In this document: positions 48,022-56,415 of the stretch, in pieces
How positions within the stretch are numbered: position 1 is the stretch's first letter
Layout of the letters: each line of letters opens with the position of its first letter
NCBI RefSeq assembly: GCF_002310815.1
Contig: NZ_CP011032.1
Location: 2,024,001-2,088,000, forward strand
Direction of reading: 5' to 3'
Length of the DNA stretch: 64,000 nt
Source of the DNA: Pseudoalteromonas tunicata
GTDB taxonomy: Bacteria > Pseudomonadota > Gammaproteobacteria > Enterobacterales > Alteromonadaceae
Notes under the pieces: model-generated
What the model was told of the DNA's origin: nothing
The model's database searches: none
The model's input: only the letters and a program-made list of their open reading frames with translations
Program-made: the position numbers and the translations under genes

Positions 48022-48938
48022 TATTCAATCCTCATAGGGCACTCAGCGATCCATTTAGCCACCATATGCTTTGTAATAGATACTAAGTCTTCATGCTCAA
48101 TCTTAGAAATATGACAGCAATTATTGAATCGAGCTATTAATTTTTCTTCTACTTTTGTAATAAGTTTCTGCGGGCTATCTTCCCAAGTAATAGACAACTC
48201 CTCTACTTCACTTTCAAAGTTATTAACTAGCTTTGCTATACGTTCATACAGCTCTTGTGACTGATTAAAAATACGTCTTAATATCTCGTACCCATCTAAA
48301 TAGTTTTTTTTAGTCAACTCATTTAGTATGACGTGGTTCTTAGGTTTATAAATCTCATTAATAACACTTCGAATTTTATTTTTTTCGCAGATATTATCAT
48401 CGTACTCAGTCGTTAATTCAGGTTCTGTTATTTTTTCACCTGTGCTGTTGGAAAAACAGAGTTGTTCACCACCAATCATTTGAAGCTGTCTTATATCATG
48501 AATATAGAAATTAAGATCTTTTATCAAAATTTGAAAATCGTCCGAAATAAATTCAAGCTTTTTTTCTTTGACATTCTTTTCTTGAATACGTGCATGAGCA
48601 TGAATCTCATGCTTAGCTATTCTTGGAGTGATAAATATCCACTGCCGGATTATACAATCTCCTAAATGCTTCACTAACTCTTTTTCATTTATAGAAAGCT
48701 TGCCTATGTCCTTAGTTATTTTATCTCTCTGCTTTTGATAAAGCGTTTTAGTATCATAATCTTCATTAGGGCAATAACATTGAATAGCGATGCCATCCAA
48801 TAGCACAACCCCTTCAATACCAAGATCTCCTGGTGAAGCAATCATTTCTTGATAAGTGTCATGTTTTTTCTTAAAAACTAACTGAATAAGACTTTCCCAG
48901 CTATTTCCATCTAATGGACCGATATCAGTTTGAATCAT
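48021..48938 (-). CDS. restriction-endonuclease-like effector with QCY in place of QxK
   Basis: About 305 residues. The N-terminus resembles the Mrr-type PD-(D/E)XK fold: WESLIQLVF (Glu18), PGDLGIEGVVL (Asp41, Glu45) and IAIQCY (Gln56, then Tyr58 where Lys is expected), numbered from the TTG at 48947. The rest is helical with an FITPRI-AKHEIHAHARI strand-helix pair and an unrecognised C-terminal domain. The ATG at 48938 follows GGAG and is preferred. First gene of the operon; expression of the next genes is coupled by overlaps. Confidence 0.65.
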   Translation of the reverse strand: MIQTDIGPLDGNSWESLIQLVFKKKHDTYQEMIASPGDLGIEGVVLLDGIAIQCYCPNEDYDTKTLYQKQRDKITKDIGKLSINEKELVKHLGDCIIRQWIFITPRIAKHEIHAHARIQEKNVKEKKLEFISDDFQILIKDLNFYIHDIRQLQMIGGEQLCFSNSTGEKITEPELTTEYDDNICEKNKIRSVINEIYKPKNHVILNELTKKNYLDGYEILRRIFNQSQELYERIAKLVNNFESEVEELSITWEDSPQKLITKVEEKLIARFNNCCHISKIEHEDLVSITKHMVAKWIAECPMRIE

Positions 48939-49161
48939 ATGCTCCAAGCTCTCTAATTAATTGCAAAAAATTATTCCTTAACTTCCCCATGATCACACAC
49001 GAAAGATATAAATTGATGAGTAATCACTTGCATGGCGGAATTTTGTTCCCCATAAATTCCAAGTACCTAAATCCCTTTAGGCAATTTAAGTCACGGTGAT
49101 TACGTTCACATCAATTTTTAACTTGAGGACACAGTGTGATCCTCGGGTGCGCCGTGGGATT

Positions 49162-49193
49162 CCAAAGGGCGGTCGGCGGCAGCCGCCCTTTGG
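49162..49193. repeat. perfect 11-bp inverted repeat
   Basis: CCAAAGGGCGG at 49162-49172 and CCGCCCTTTGG at 49183-49193, with a GC-rich loop. No T run follows on either strand. Confidence 0.8.
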
Positions 49194-49212
49194 TTGCCAT
49201 CGCCAACGCGAT

Positions 49213-49234
49213 AAAACCTCGAATAGAGGTTTTT
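49213..49234 (-). terminator. terminator-like hairpin downstream of the HNH-S24 gene
   Basis: AAAACCTC-GAATA-GAGGTTTTT. The A and T runs on both flanks allow action in either direction; the likely user is the minus-strand transcript ending at 49396. Confidence 0.6.
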
Positions 49235-49395
49235 AAATCCCTTTTCCCAAAACCATGTAAAAACACGACTCAAGCCTGTTTCTACACTTTAAAAGCGCGA
49301 GGTAAACTCCCGCATACGGCACGACCTACAAATTTAAAAGCTGCGCTTTTCGCGCGAGCAAGCTCTGCGCCTACAAGTTAAAGCGCGACTACAAA

Positions 49396-50943
49396 CTACT
49401 CTGCAACCACTTGTTTAAACCTTGCAAACGTTCTCATCCCTTCATCTGCAATAATCACTTTATACTCTGGATTTTTAGCGATTAACTCATATTGCCCGTT
49501 GGGGAGTTTGTTTACTTTACGCAGTAAATATTGCCCTTCGCCGCTCTCGCCATCTTGTTCGATGGCGACAATTTGGTCGCGCAGTGAGCCTGCATTGTTT
49601 GGGGTGATCCATTCCAGTAACAGTAAATCGCCATCAGAAATTGGGTTTTTACCGCCATTCATCGAGTTACCGCTGGCGTGGGCTAAAAAGTGCGTTTTTA
49701 AATCTTTATCTGACAAACCAAGTCCTGTTGGCAGGGTTTTAAATTCCATGTCGCTGTCGTCACCAGTTTTAAAATGGCCGCAGGCGATTTTTAAATTAGG
49801 GAAAAATGGCAGCTTTAATGCATCATCAATTGATTTTAAGCTAACTTCGGGCTCAGCGACTTGATCTAACTCAGGTTGTTTTGCTTGTGGGAAAGCCACT
49901 ATGTCGGCAGTTGGTTTTGCTTGTTCAAAATGGTCTTTATTTCCAAGCCATAACTTTGCGTTATTGGCTTGTGCCACCTGATACGCCCAATTGCTTACTG
50001 CGAGAGATTTATCTGCATCGCAGTGAAAATACGCACTTAGTTCGTTGCTAATAATTTGGCTGTTAACAACCAAATTTTGGTTTTGCCAGCGCTCGCGGTG
50101 CTGCTGTGCAGCTAAAAAGTCGCGTTTGTTGTTATTACATGTGCGGTGCGCTGCCACAAAATTATGGCCTAAGTCATTTGCGTAGCGGGCAAACGGTATA
50201 AAATGATCGACTTCAACATCGTTTTTCATTGGCTTTTGGCAATAAAAACAGCTGTTTGATTGCAGCTCTACCAAAATAGGTTTTGCTTTGGTAAGTGCAT
50301 TGCGGTCAAAGCCAAATAAAAAATCATGTAGTTGGCTTTGCGGGCCAATAAGTGTTTGGTTGTGCTTTATGCTTTGAATTTTTTGCAGCCATGCATTTTT
50401 AGCCAAGTACGTTACTAGGTCGTAAAAACGCCTGAAACAACTGGCAATACCAGCATTTAATGTGATGTATTTAGAACTTTTAGTATGCGGATATAAAAAA
50501 CATTCATCTTTGCCATTAAGCTTTTGTAATAACCACAAAGGACCATCTTTAATTGTTTTTAATGTAGAGCTCCGAATGCTTTTAAATTCATTACTTTTCA
50601 TTAATTGGCTTACTGAGTTGATGTTATTTAATTTTGCATTATGAAGAGTGGTTATGATTTTAGCCTGTTTTTTTGAATTAGTGTTCTGTAGAAGTAATTG
50701 CTTTGTGTCGTTATTGATACCACCAAATGGCGTTGCTTGATGCCAATATAAAGTAACAAATTTTTCAACTAATTCATCAAATGATATTTGTAATTCTAAA
50801 TCTGAATCTATTTGGTGCTTTTCAATACTGATATCAGCAAGCGCATGCAATAACGCAAACTTATAGGTTGCACTAAAATCACCCTCCACCAGCATACGCT
50901 GAATGTAGGCAATAAAGTCGAGTTGCTGCTGCATGGCAAGCAT
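49396..50943 (-). CDS. HNH endonuclease fused to S24/LexA-like peptidase domain
   Basis: 515 residues. The HNH domain at about 228-276 has C232-x2-C235, VEVDHFIP (Asp246, His247), NFVAAHRTCNNNKRD (His266, Cys269, Asn). The C-terminal part (about 385-510) is like an S24 peptidase/LexA autoprotease: SGNSMNGG with Ser427, ISDGDLLLLEW, and LLRKVNK with Lys476. A helical N-terminal region (1-220) is unrecognised. The combination suggests a nuclease controlled by self-cleavage or by a repressor-like sensor of DNA damage; that is inference. It overlaps the methyltransferase stop as TAATG, so the two are translated together. Confidence 0.85.
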   Translation of the reverse strand: MLAMQQQLDFIAYIQRMLVEGDFSATYKFALLHALADISIEKHQIDSDLELQISFDELVEKFVTLYWHQATPFGGINNDTKQLLLQNTNSKKQAKIITTLHNAKLNNINSVSQLMKSNEFKSIRSSTLKTIKDGPLWLLQKLNGKDECFLYPHTKSSKYITLNAGIASCFRRFYDLVTYLAKNAWLQKIQSIKHNQTLIGPQSQLHDFLFGFDRNALTKAKPILVELQSNSCFYCQKPMKNDVEVDHFIPFARYANDLGHNFVAAHRTCNNNKRDFLAAQQHRERWQNQNLVVNSQIISNELSAYFHCDADKSLAVSNWAYQVAQANNAKLWLGNKDHFEQAKPTADIVAFPQAKQPELDQVAEPEVSLKSIDDALKLPFFPNLKIACGHFKTGDDSDMEFKTLPTGLGLSDKDLKTHFLAHASGNSMNGGKNPISDGDLLLLEWITPNNAGSLRDQIVAIEQDGESGEGQYLLRKVNKLPNGQYELIAKNPEYKVIIADEGMRTFARFKQVVAE

Positions 50944-51566
50944 TAAACACGCCCGCTTTTAATCAATATCGCATTGAGCCATTGTTCGTTTTCGCGCCCT
51001 TTGCGTTGGTCGCCGGTGATCCAGGTTTTATGAATGTTAAGTTCAGGTATTGGTTGTTTAAGCGCGGCGAGACCTTGCTCGTTTAAATCGGTAAACGTTC
51101 GGCCATTGTGAGTTCGTTCACCTTCGCCGTATTTGAAACTGACATACAACACCCCTTCTGTTTTAAGCGCGGTCGTAAGTTTGTTAAATACCTGCGCCAG
51201 CTCGTTATGTGGCACATGCAATAAGCTAGCGCAGCACCAAATACCATCAAAAGTATTTACATCGTCAATTTCGGTAAAGGTTTTGAGCGCAACAGGCTGG
51301 TTTAAAACGCTTGCTGCAATGTCCACCAGCGCTGGGCTTGCGTCCATTGCACGTACAAAATAACCCTGTTTTTTAAAATACAGCGCATCGCGGCCGCTGC
51401 CACATCCAGCATCTAAAATGAGGGTTTGATTGGGAATTTTGTTGGCAAACAGCGGTAAAAACGCATCGTAAAGTGCGCTCATATCAACGTCTAAGGTTGA
51501 AGCGACGAATTCTTGCGCATGTTGATTGTAATAATCGAGGGTGGTATCCGTTGTTCTAGCTGTCAT
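50943..51566 (-). CDS. class I SAM-dependent methyltransferase
   Basis: 207 residues. Motif I LILDAGCGSGRDALYF, motif II VRAMDASP, and FDGIWCCASLLHVPHNEL after the fourth strand. Resembles small-molecule or protein methyltransferases (UbiE/Tam type), without the (D/N)PPY motif of DNA adenine or cytosine-N4 enzymes. First gene of a two-gene operon with the HNH-S24 protein. Its link to defence is by position only. Confidence 0.85.
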   Translation of the reverse strand: MTARTTDTTLDYYNQHAQEFVASTLDVDMSALYDAFLPLFANKIPNQTLILDAGCGSGRDALYFKKQGYFVRAMDASPALVDIAASVLNQPVALKTFTEIDDVNTFDGIWCCASLLHVPHNELAQVFNKLTTALKTEGVLYVSFKYGEGERTHNGRTFTDLNEQGLAALKQPIPELNIHKTWITGDQRKGRENEQWLNAILIKSGRV

Positions 51567-52202
51567 CCGCGGGTCCTGTGCGTGAATTTTTTAGTGTTGT
51601 CACAAGCCTGTCTGGATTGGCTTGTTTTTTGTTCTTGCTACTTTTTATTTTGTTGTGAGCTTAGGGCTTTTTATAGCTGTTTTAAGTGTTTGCCTAAGTT
51701 TACTCATTATGCACAGTATTAAATTTGTTTGGAGGTGGTTGTCAAAAGTAGAACAATCACTTTAGATTCTGAAACATATCACGGTTTTTAAATTAAAAAC
51801 AAGTAGTTGAGATTAAGTGTGTGTAGTTTTGGCCTGTGGTTTGTTTTGCCAAGGTATTGCAGCGTTTAGTCGATTTTTTGTTTTTGTATTTTTCAGCTCA
51901 TTAGCCGATGTGCTTTTTTTGGCAAAACCTTAGTATTATTAAGGGCTTTTGCGTGTTCACCACACTCTTGCCATCGCTTGTTTGCTATGTGTTTTAGATT
52001 ATCCCGCTTTTTAATATGGTTTTAGCGTTACTGTTGCGCTGCTTTTTTCTACGTCATTGTAATAGCTTGTAATAATCTTATTGGTCTAAAAATCTACGCT
52101 ATTTTAGGAACAACAACAAAGAGTCCTGTTTAGTCTTCACGGTTTGACCCTGAATATTGAATGACTTTTTATTTTATTAGTTGGTAAATGGAGCGTTTGA
52201 TC
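51567..52202. other. 630-base intergenic region
   Basis: Between the divergent methyltransferase and amidohydrolase genes. AT-rich with T-runs; no gene or clear structure. The promoters of both operons must lie here. Confidence 0.3.
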
Positions 52203-54134
52203 ATGGCACATTCTCATCACGAAGGTTTAAGCTGTTCTTGTTGTAATAAAATATGGAAGGCATTTTTGCCTCACATTACTCCGCCCCCTCCCCCCAGTAA
52301 TTGTGAAATTAACGAGCAGTCAGCCCCGATTATTTTTAAAGCAACGCACAACGTTGGTGACATTATAACTAAGGGATATATTCAAACCATGGCTAATGGT
52401 CAAAACGACTTGGTTGAAGCAATGGGTATTCATAATGGCAAAATTATCGCTATTGGTGAATTTGATGATGTTAAAAAAGCCATGCCAGCTAACAGTGACA
52501 TTGTGTATTTAACCCATGGCCATACCTTATTACCAGGTTTGATTGAACCGCATTTACATATTTTACCGACGTCACTGTTTAATTGTGGCATTTCGGTCAG
52601 CCCATTTAATGGTCAATATTTAAACCCGCATTACAATCGGGCCAGTGTGCTTGCTATTTTAAAAGCGAATATTCCAAGTAATCCAAGCGATTGGTTATTT
52701 GGTGGCGATGTTGATCCATCTTTGTTTGTTAATGGTGAAAAAGAGTTTAATGCTGATGTGCTCAATGACGTATCTAAACAAAACCCGATATTTTTAATGA
52801 ATGCATCTATGCATTTAGCGTATATCAATAAGGCGGCGATTGACCTTGTAGCTAAAAAAGGCGTGATCTGTAACGACAATGGCGTTTTGCACGAAATTGA
52901 TGAAATTATGCCTGTCCTGAGCTTGTTGCCAAAGCCAAGCAATGAGGCTTTTACTAAACAGGTCAATTTATTGTTTGCCAATGCCAGTAAACGTGGTGTT
53001 ACCTATATTTATGATGCAGGAATAGATGCGCCAGCATCAAACAAAGACTTTGATCAAGTCGCTTTTTTAAAACACCTAGCCCACCAGCCAGACTGTAAAA
53101 TTCGCATTGGCGGTTCGCTTGTTGCCCCTCATTTAAAAGACTTTAATTCCCATATTAAAGGCAAGTACGCACCCAACCAAGGTGATGAAAAGTTTAATTT
53201 AGCGTTTATTAAAGTGGTTGCCGATGGCTCAAACCAAGGGTTAACGGGCTATCAATACACCCCTTATGATTGTGACGAAAATTATACGCCGTACCAAGCT
53301 GAAAACGCGGATATAGAAAAACAAAACAATGTCGGTCTATTTAATTATGGTTATCCGGTTGAATTTGATGCCCTCATTAGCACCGCTCATGATAACGGCT
53401 GGCCAGTGATGATCCACGCCAATGGCGACCATGCAATGGAGCGTACCCTTAAAGCGTTTGATAACGCGTATGGTAACGGCTCGTCATTCACTTATCGTAA
53501 TCGAATTGAACATGCTTCGTTATTAAGTGATACCAATCTCAGTGATATGGCTCGCTTAGGTGTGTCGCCAAGCTTTTTAATTGGCCACGCGGGTTATTGG
53601 GGCTGGGTGTTTAGCCAAACAATTTTAGGCCAAACGCGCACTCAACAACTCGACCGCTGTCATTCGGCTTTACATCAATACAATATGCGCATTACGTTGC
53701 ACAGCGACTACAGCGTTACGCCACTTGGCCCACTTCGTATGATGGAACAAGCCATAGCGCGTAAAATGGAAGGCGCACCTAAAGAGCTTGGGCCACAAAT
53801 ACTTAATAGTGCCGAGTGTATTACTCGCTTTGAAGCCTTAAAAGCCGTGACCTATGACGCAGCTTGGCAATGTTACGCCGAGCAATGGGTTGGCTCTCTT
53901 GAAGTAGGTAAATGTGCCGACTTTGTTATTTTAGAGCAATCTCCTTTAACATATGTTGCACCTCATAGCGCTAACTCAGTAGCAGGTATGCGAGATATTC
54001 CTGTGATTGAAACTTGGAAAGCCGGTAAACGGGTTTATCTTAATGAAGAGCTCTACGAGGAAAAAACCATCGTAGTGAAAAAGCCCCTGTCGGGTGTTGA
54101 GATTTGTGAAAAAATTATTAATGTTGGTGCATAA
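52203..54134 (+). CDS. YtcJ-like metal-dependent amidohydrolase (Amidohydro_3)
   Basis: 643 residues. PGLIEPHLHIL gives the HxH metal pair; NGDHAME, IEHASLL and LHSDYSVTPLGPLRMMEQA are the later barrel motifs; GSLEVGKCADFVILEQSPL closes the protein. GGAG lies 9 bases before the ATG at 52203, so this start is preferred over 52188. The N-terminus has an unusual extension, HSHHEGLSCSCCNKIWKAF and then a Pro run (TPPPPPSN), perhaps a metal-binding tail. No signal peptide. Substrate unknown. Confidence 0.87.
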   Translation: MAHSHHEGLSCSCCNKIWKAFLPHITPPPPPSNCEINEQSAPIIFKATHNVGDIITKGYIQTMANGQNDLVEAMGIHNGKIIAIGEFDDVKKAMPANSDIVYLTHGHTLLPGLIEPHLHILPTSLFNCGISVSPFNGQYLNPHYNRASVLAILKANIPSNPSDWLFGGDVDPSLFVNGEKEFNADVLNDVSKQNPIFLMNASMHLAYINKAAIDLVAKKGVICNDNGVLHEIDEIMPVLSLLPKPSNEAFTKQVNLLFANASKRGVTYIYDAGIDAPASNKDFDQVAFLKHLAHQPDCKIRIGGSLVAPHLKDFNSHIKGKYAPNQGDEKFNLAFIKVVADGSNQGLTGYQYTPYDCDENYTPYQAENADIEKQNNVGLFNYGYPVEFDALISTAHDNGWPVMIHANGDHAMERTLKAFDNAYGNGSSFTYRNRIEHASLLSDTNLSDMARLGVSPSFLIGHAGYWGWVFSQTILGQTRTQQLDRCHSALHQYNMRITLHSDYSVTPLGPLRMMEQAIARKMEGAPKELGPQILNSAECITRFEALKAVTYDAAWQCYAEQWVGSLEVGKCADFVILEQSPLTYVAPHSANSVAGMRDIPVIETWKAGKRVYLNEELYEEKTIVVKKPLSGVEICEKIINVGA

Positions 54135-54195
54135 AGCCATCGCATTTTTTCATAAAAAAGTGTGCAGTTAGCTCACAGGTATTAACCAAGAAACG

Positions 54196-54233
54196 ATATC
54201 AGCTGCATAAGGGAATCGCAGCTGATATTTTTT
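54196..54233 (+). terminator. terminator after the YtcJ-like gene
   Basis: ATATCAGCTGC inverted with GCAGCTGATAT, followed by a T run on the plus strand. Confidence 0.85.
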
Positions 54234-54279
54234 GTAAAAAAATATGTCAGTATTTGTTTTCTCTATCTGCCTTTATGGC

Positions 54280-56142
54280 CTATTTTGCCGGGTTATTTAA
54301 TTTTTCTGTCACATAGTCATCAACAATACGAGCCAAAATGTCTAACGGGACTGCACCATTGGTCAACACCACATCGTGAAACTCAGACAAACTAAATTGC
54401 TCACCTAAACGCTGTTTTGCTGCTGCGCGAATTTCAAGAATTTTCATCATGCCTACTTTGTATGAGGTTGCTTGACCTGGCATTACAATGTAACGCTCAA
54501 TTTCAGAGGTAACATCAGACTCTGCCATACCTGTATTGGCTAACATGTAGTTAATGGCTTGCTCACGAGTCCAACGTTTATGATGAATGCCGGTATCAAC
54601 GACTAATCTCACTGCACGAAATAACTCAGCTTGTAAGCGGCCAATGTTGTCATACGGGTCTTTTTGAAAACCTAATTCCCACGCGACTTGTTCGGCATAA
54701 AGCGCCCAGCCTTCGGTATAGGCAGTAAATGGCGACATTTTTCTAAACAGGGGTAACCCTTCGGCTTCCATGCCAATGGCAATTTGAAAATGATGGCCCG
54801 GAATGCCTTCATGATACGCCAGTGTACGCATTGAATATTTAGGAGTGGCTTTTATATCGTACAAGTTGGCAAAAAATAAACCAGGCCGCGAGCCATCAAT
54901 GGCCGGTTGCTGATAATACGCCCCAGGCGCGGTTTTTTCTTTAAATTCTGGAATGCGACGTACTTTCATGCCTGCTTTTGGTCGCACATTAAATGCATCA
55001 TTAAGGCCAGCACTGACTTCATCAAGAATGGTTTGGTAATCAGCCAAAATTTGCGCGCGGCCTTCATCGGTATCTGGATAATAAAACTGTGGTTGCGCTT
55101 TTAGCGTGTCGATTGCTGGGGTAAAACCTTGGCTAATATCAAACCCTTCGCTGGCTAAAATAGTTAAAATTTCACCTTGGATCCGAGCAACTTCTGTCAA
55201 ACCCGTTTGATGAATAAAATCGGCGGTATACTCTGTGGTGGTAAAAAACTTTAACAGACTAGCGTAGGCTTTATCACCATCTGGTAGTTTCCAAAAGCCA
55301 TCATCTGTGGTCGATTTTGCTTTTAAGCTGGTGAAATAATCAATAAAAAGTTGATACGCGGGATGCACCGAAGCCTGCATTTGCGTGCTGACTTGGCTTA
55401 AAATTTGGGCCTGCTCTTGGGCACTAAATACTGATTTGTTATTTGTTTGCGCCGTTTGCTCGGCTTTAATCATTTTATCTTGCAGCGATACATAGAGAAT
55501 ATTTTGATCTATGGGTTGAGCAACAAATGTCTGCATTTCATCAAGCACACGGTCGATAACAAAACGCGGCGGAATAATGCCTTTTTCTTCGCGTAATTTA
55601 AGCCCTTCTAAACTTTGGCTAAATTGACGTTTGACTTGCGATAAACGGCTAATGTAGTTCTTCGCATCTTCCACAGTATTGACTTGGTGCTGGGCATCCA
55701 TAAAACTTGGGAAGCCATTTTGAATCCCAAACAACTGATTTACAGGATAAGAATGAAAACGAAATTGAGTTGCTACTGCGGCATAATCAAGCAGGTACAA
55801 CGCAATTTCTTTAGACATGCGGTCTGATTTGTCTAAATCTTCATCGGCATATTGCGCCACACCTTGGCGAATTTGTGGCAACATATCGTACAATTCATTG
55901 TCTTTGGCAAGGCTTGCATCATCTAAGTTTGCATTGTGACCTTTAATACCAATACTTTCTAAAAACCCGAGTGATGTTAAGGTTTCTGGGCTATCAAAAG
56001 CCATTTTGACCATAGTGCGATCAACGTAGGATTTAAAACGAACAGGTTTATCGCCATACCACTCGTGGGCTATAAACGCGCCACCACCTAGCAAAGCCAG
56101 CAGCAATAACGCGCCCAGCCATTTAAAGGTTTTTTTAATCAT
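54280..56142 (-). CDS. DUF885 family zinc peptidase-like protein
   Basis: 620 residues with one N-terminal membrane anchor (WLGALLLLALLGGGAFIA). The YHEGIPGHHFQIAIG motif near 440-455 is the HExxH-like zinc site of DUF885, a family related to M3/M32 metallopeptidases. The AGGA ribosome-binding site precedes the ATG. It is single, convergent with the YtcJ-like gene. Probably a periplasmic, membrane-tethered peptidase. Confidence 0.87.
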   Translation of the reverse strand: MIKKTFKWLGALLLLALLGGGAFIAHEWYGDKPVRFKSYVDRTMVKMAFDSPETLTSLGFLESIGIKGHNANLDDASLAKDNELYDMLPQIRQGVAQYADEDLDKSDRMSKEIALYLLDYAAVATQFRFHSYPVNQLFGIQNGFPSFMDAQHQVNTVEDAKNYISRLSQVKRQFSQSLEGLKLREEKGIIPPRFVIDRVLDEMQTFVAQPIDQNILYVSLQDKMIKAEQTAQTNNKSVFSAQEQAQILSQVSTQMQASVHPAYQLFIDYFTSLKAKSTTDDGFWKLPDGDKAYASLLKFFTTTEYTADFIHQTGLTEVARIQGEILTILASEGFDISQGFTPAIDTLKAQPQFYYPDTDEGRAQILADYQTILDEVSAGLNDAFNVRPKAGMKVRRIPEFKEKTAPGAYYQQPAIDGSRPGLFFANLYDIKATPKYSMRTLAYHEGIPGHHFQIAIGMEAEGLPLFRKMSPFTAYTEGWALYAEQVAWELGFQKDPYDNIGRLQAELFRAVRLVVDTGIHHKRWTREQAINYMLANTGMAESDVTSEIERYIVMPGQATSYKVGMMKILEIRAAAKQRLGEQFSLSEFHDVVLTNGAVPLDILARIVDDYVTEKLNNPAK

Positions 56143-56359
56143 TTTATTTCCTGTATTTATTATTGACCAAAGTAATGCAATAACTATACAGGCTTTTTTA
56201 GATTACTTAACAGTGTATTTACAATTTAGTATGGTAAATGAGTTTATTTAACGGATTAAATAATTAGAAAATGGACGCTATTTATTTTTAGGACTTTTTC
56301 AGAGCTTTATTTATACGTTTGTATCTGTCACCTAACAGGCAAAATACAGCGCAGCACAC

Positions 56360-56394
56360 AGTAAAAAGCCGCTAATGAGCTCATTTAGCGGCTT
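56360..56394 (-). terminator. terminator of the TonB receptor gene
   Basis: AAGCCGCTAA inverted with TTTAGCGGCTT around a GAGCTC loop at 56365-56394; on the minus strand the stem is followed by a T run. It lies 22 bases after the receptor stop. Confidence 0.85.
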
Positions 56395-56415
56395 GGGATA
56401 ATCTAAACTCGGTGC

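Larger units (their letters stand above)
48939..49395. other. structured intergenic region upstream of the ATPase operon
   Basis: 457 bases holding the promoter of the minus-strand operon and the end of the HNH gene transcript. Contains a strong hairpin (49162-49193), a terminator-like hairpin (49213-49234) and a GC-richer tract (49280-49385) with repeated AAAGCGCG and CGCGCGAG words. No coding potential. Confidence 0.5.

Noticed and set aside
50943..51566. DNA methyltransferase of a restriction-modification system with the HNH nuclease
   Set aside because: No DNA-methylase catalytic motif such as (D/N)PPY or PCQ; the sequence fits small-molecule or protein methyltransferases.
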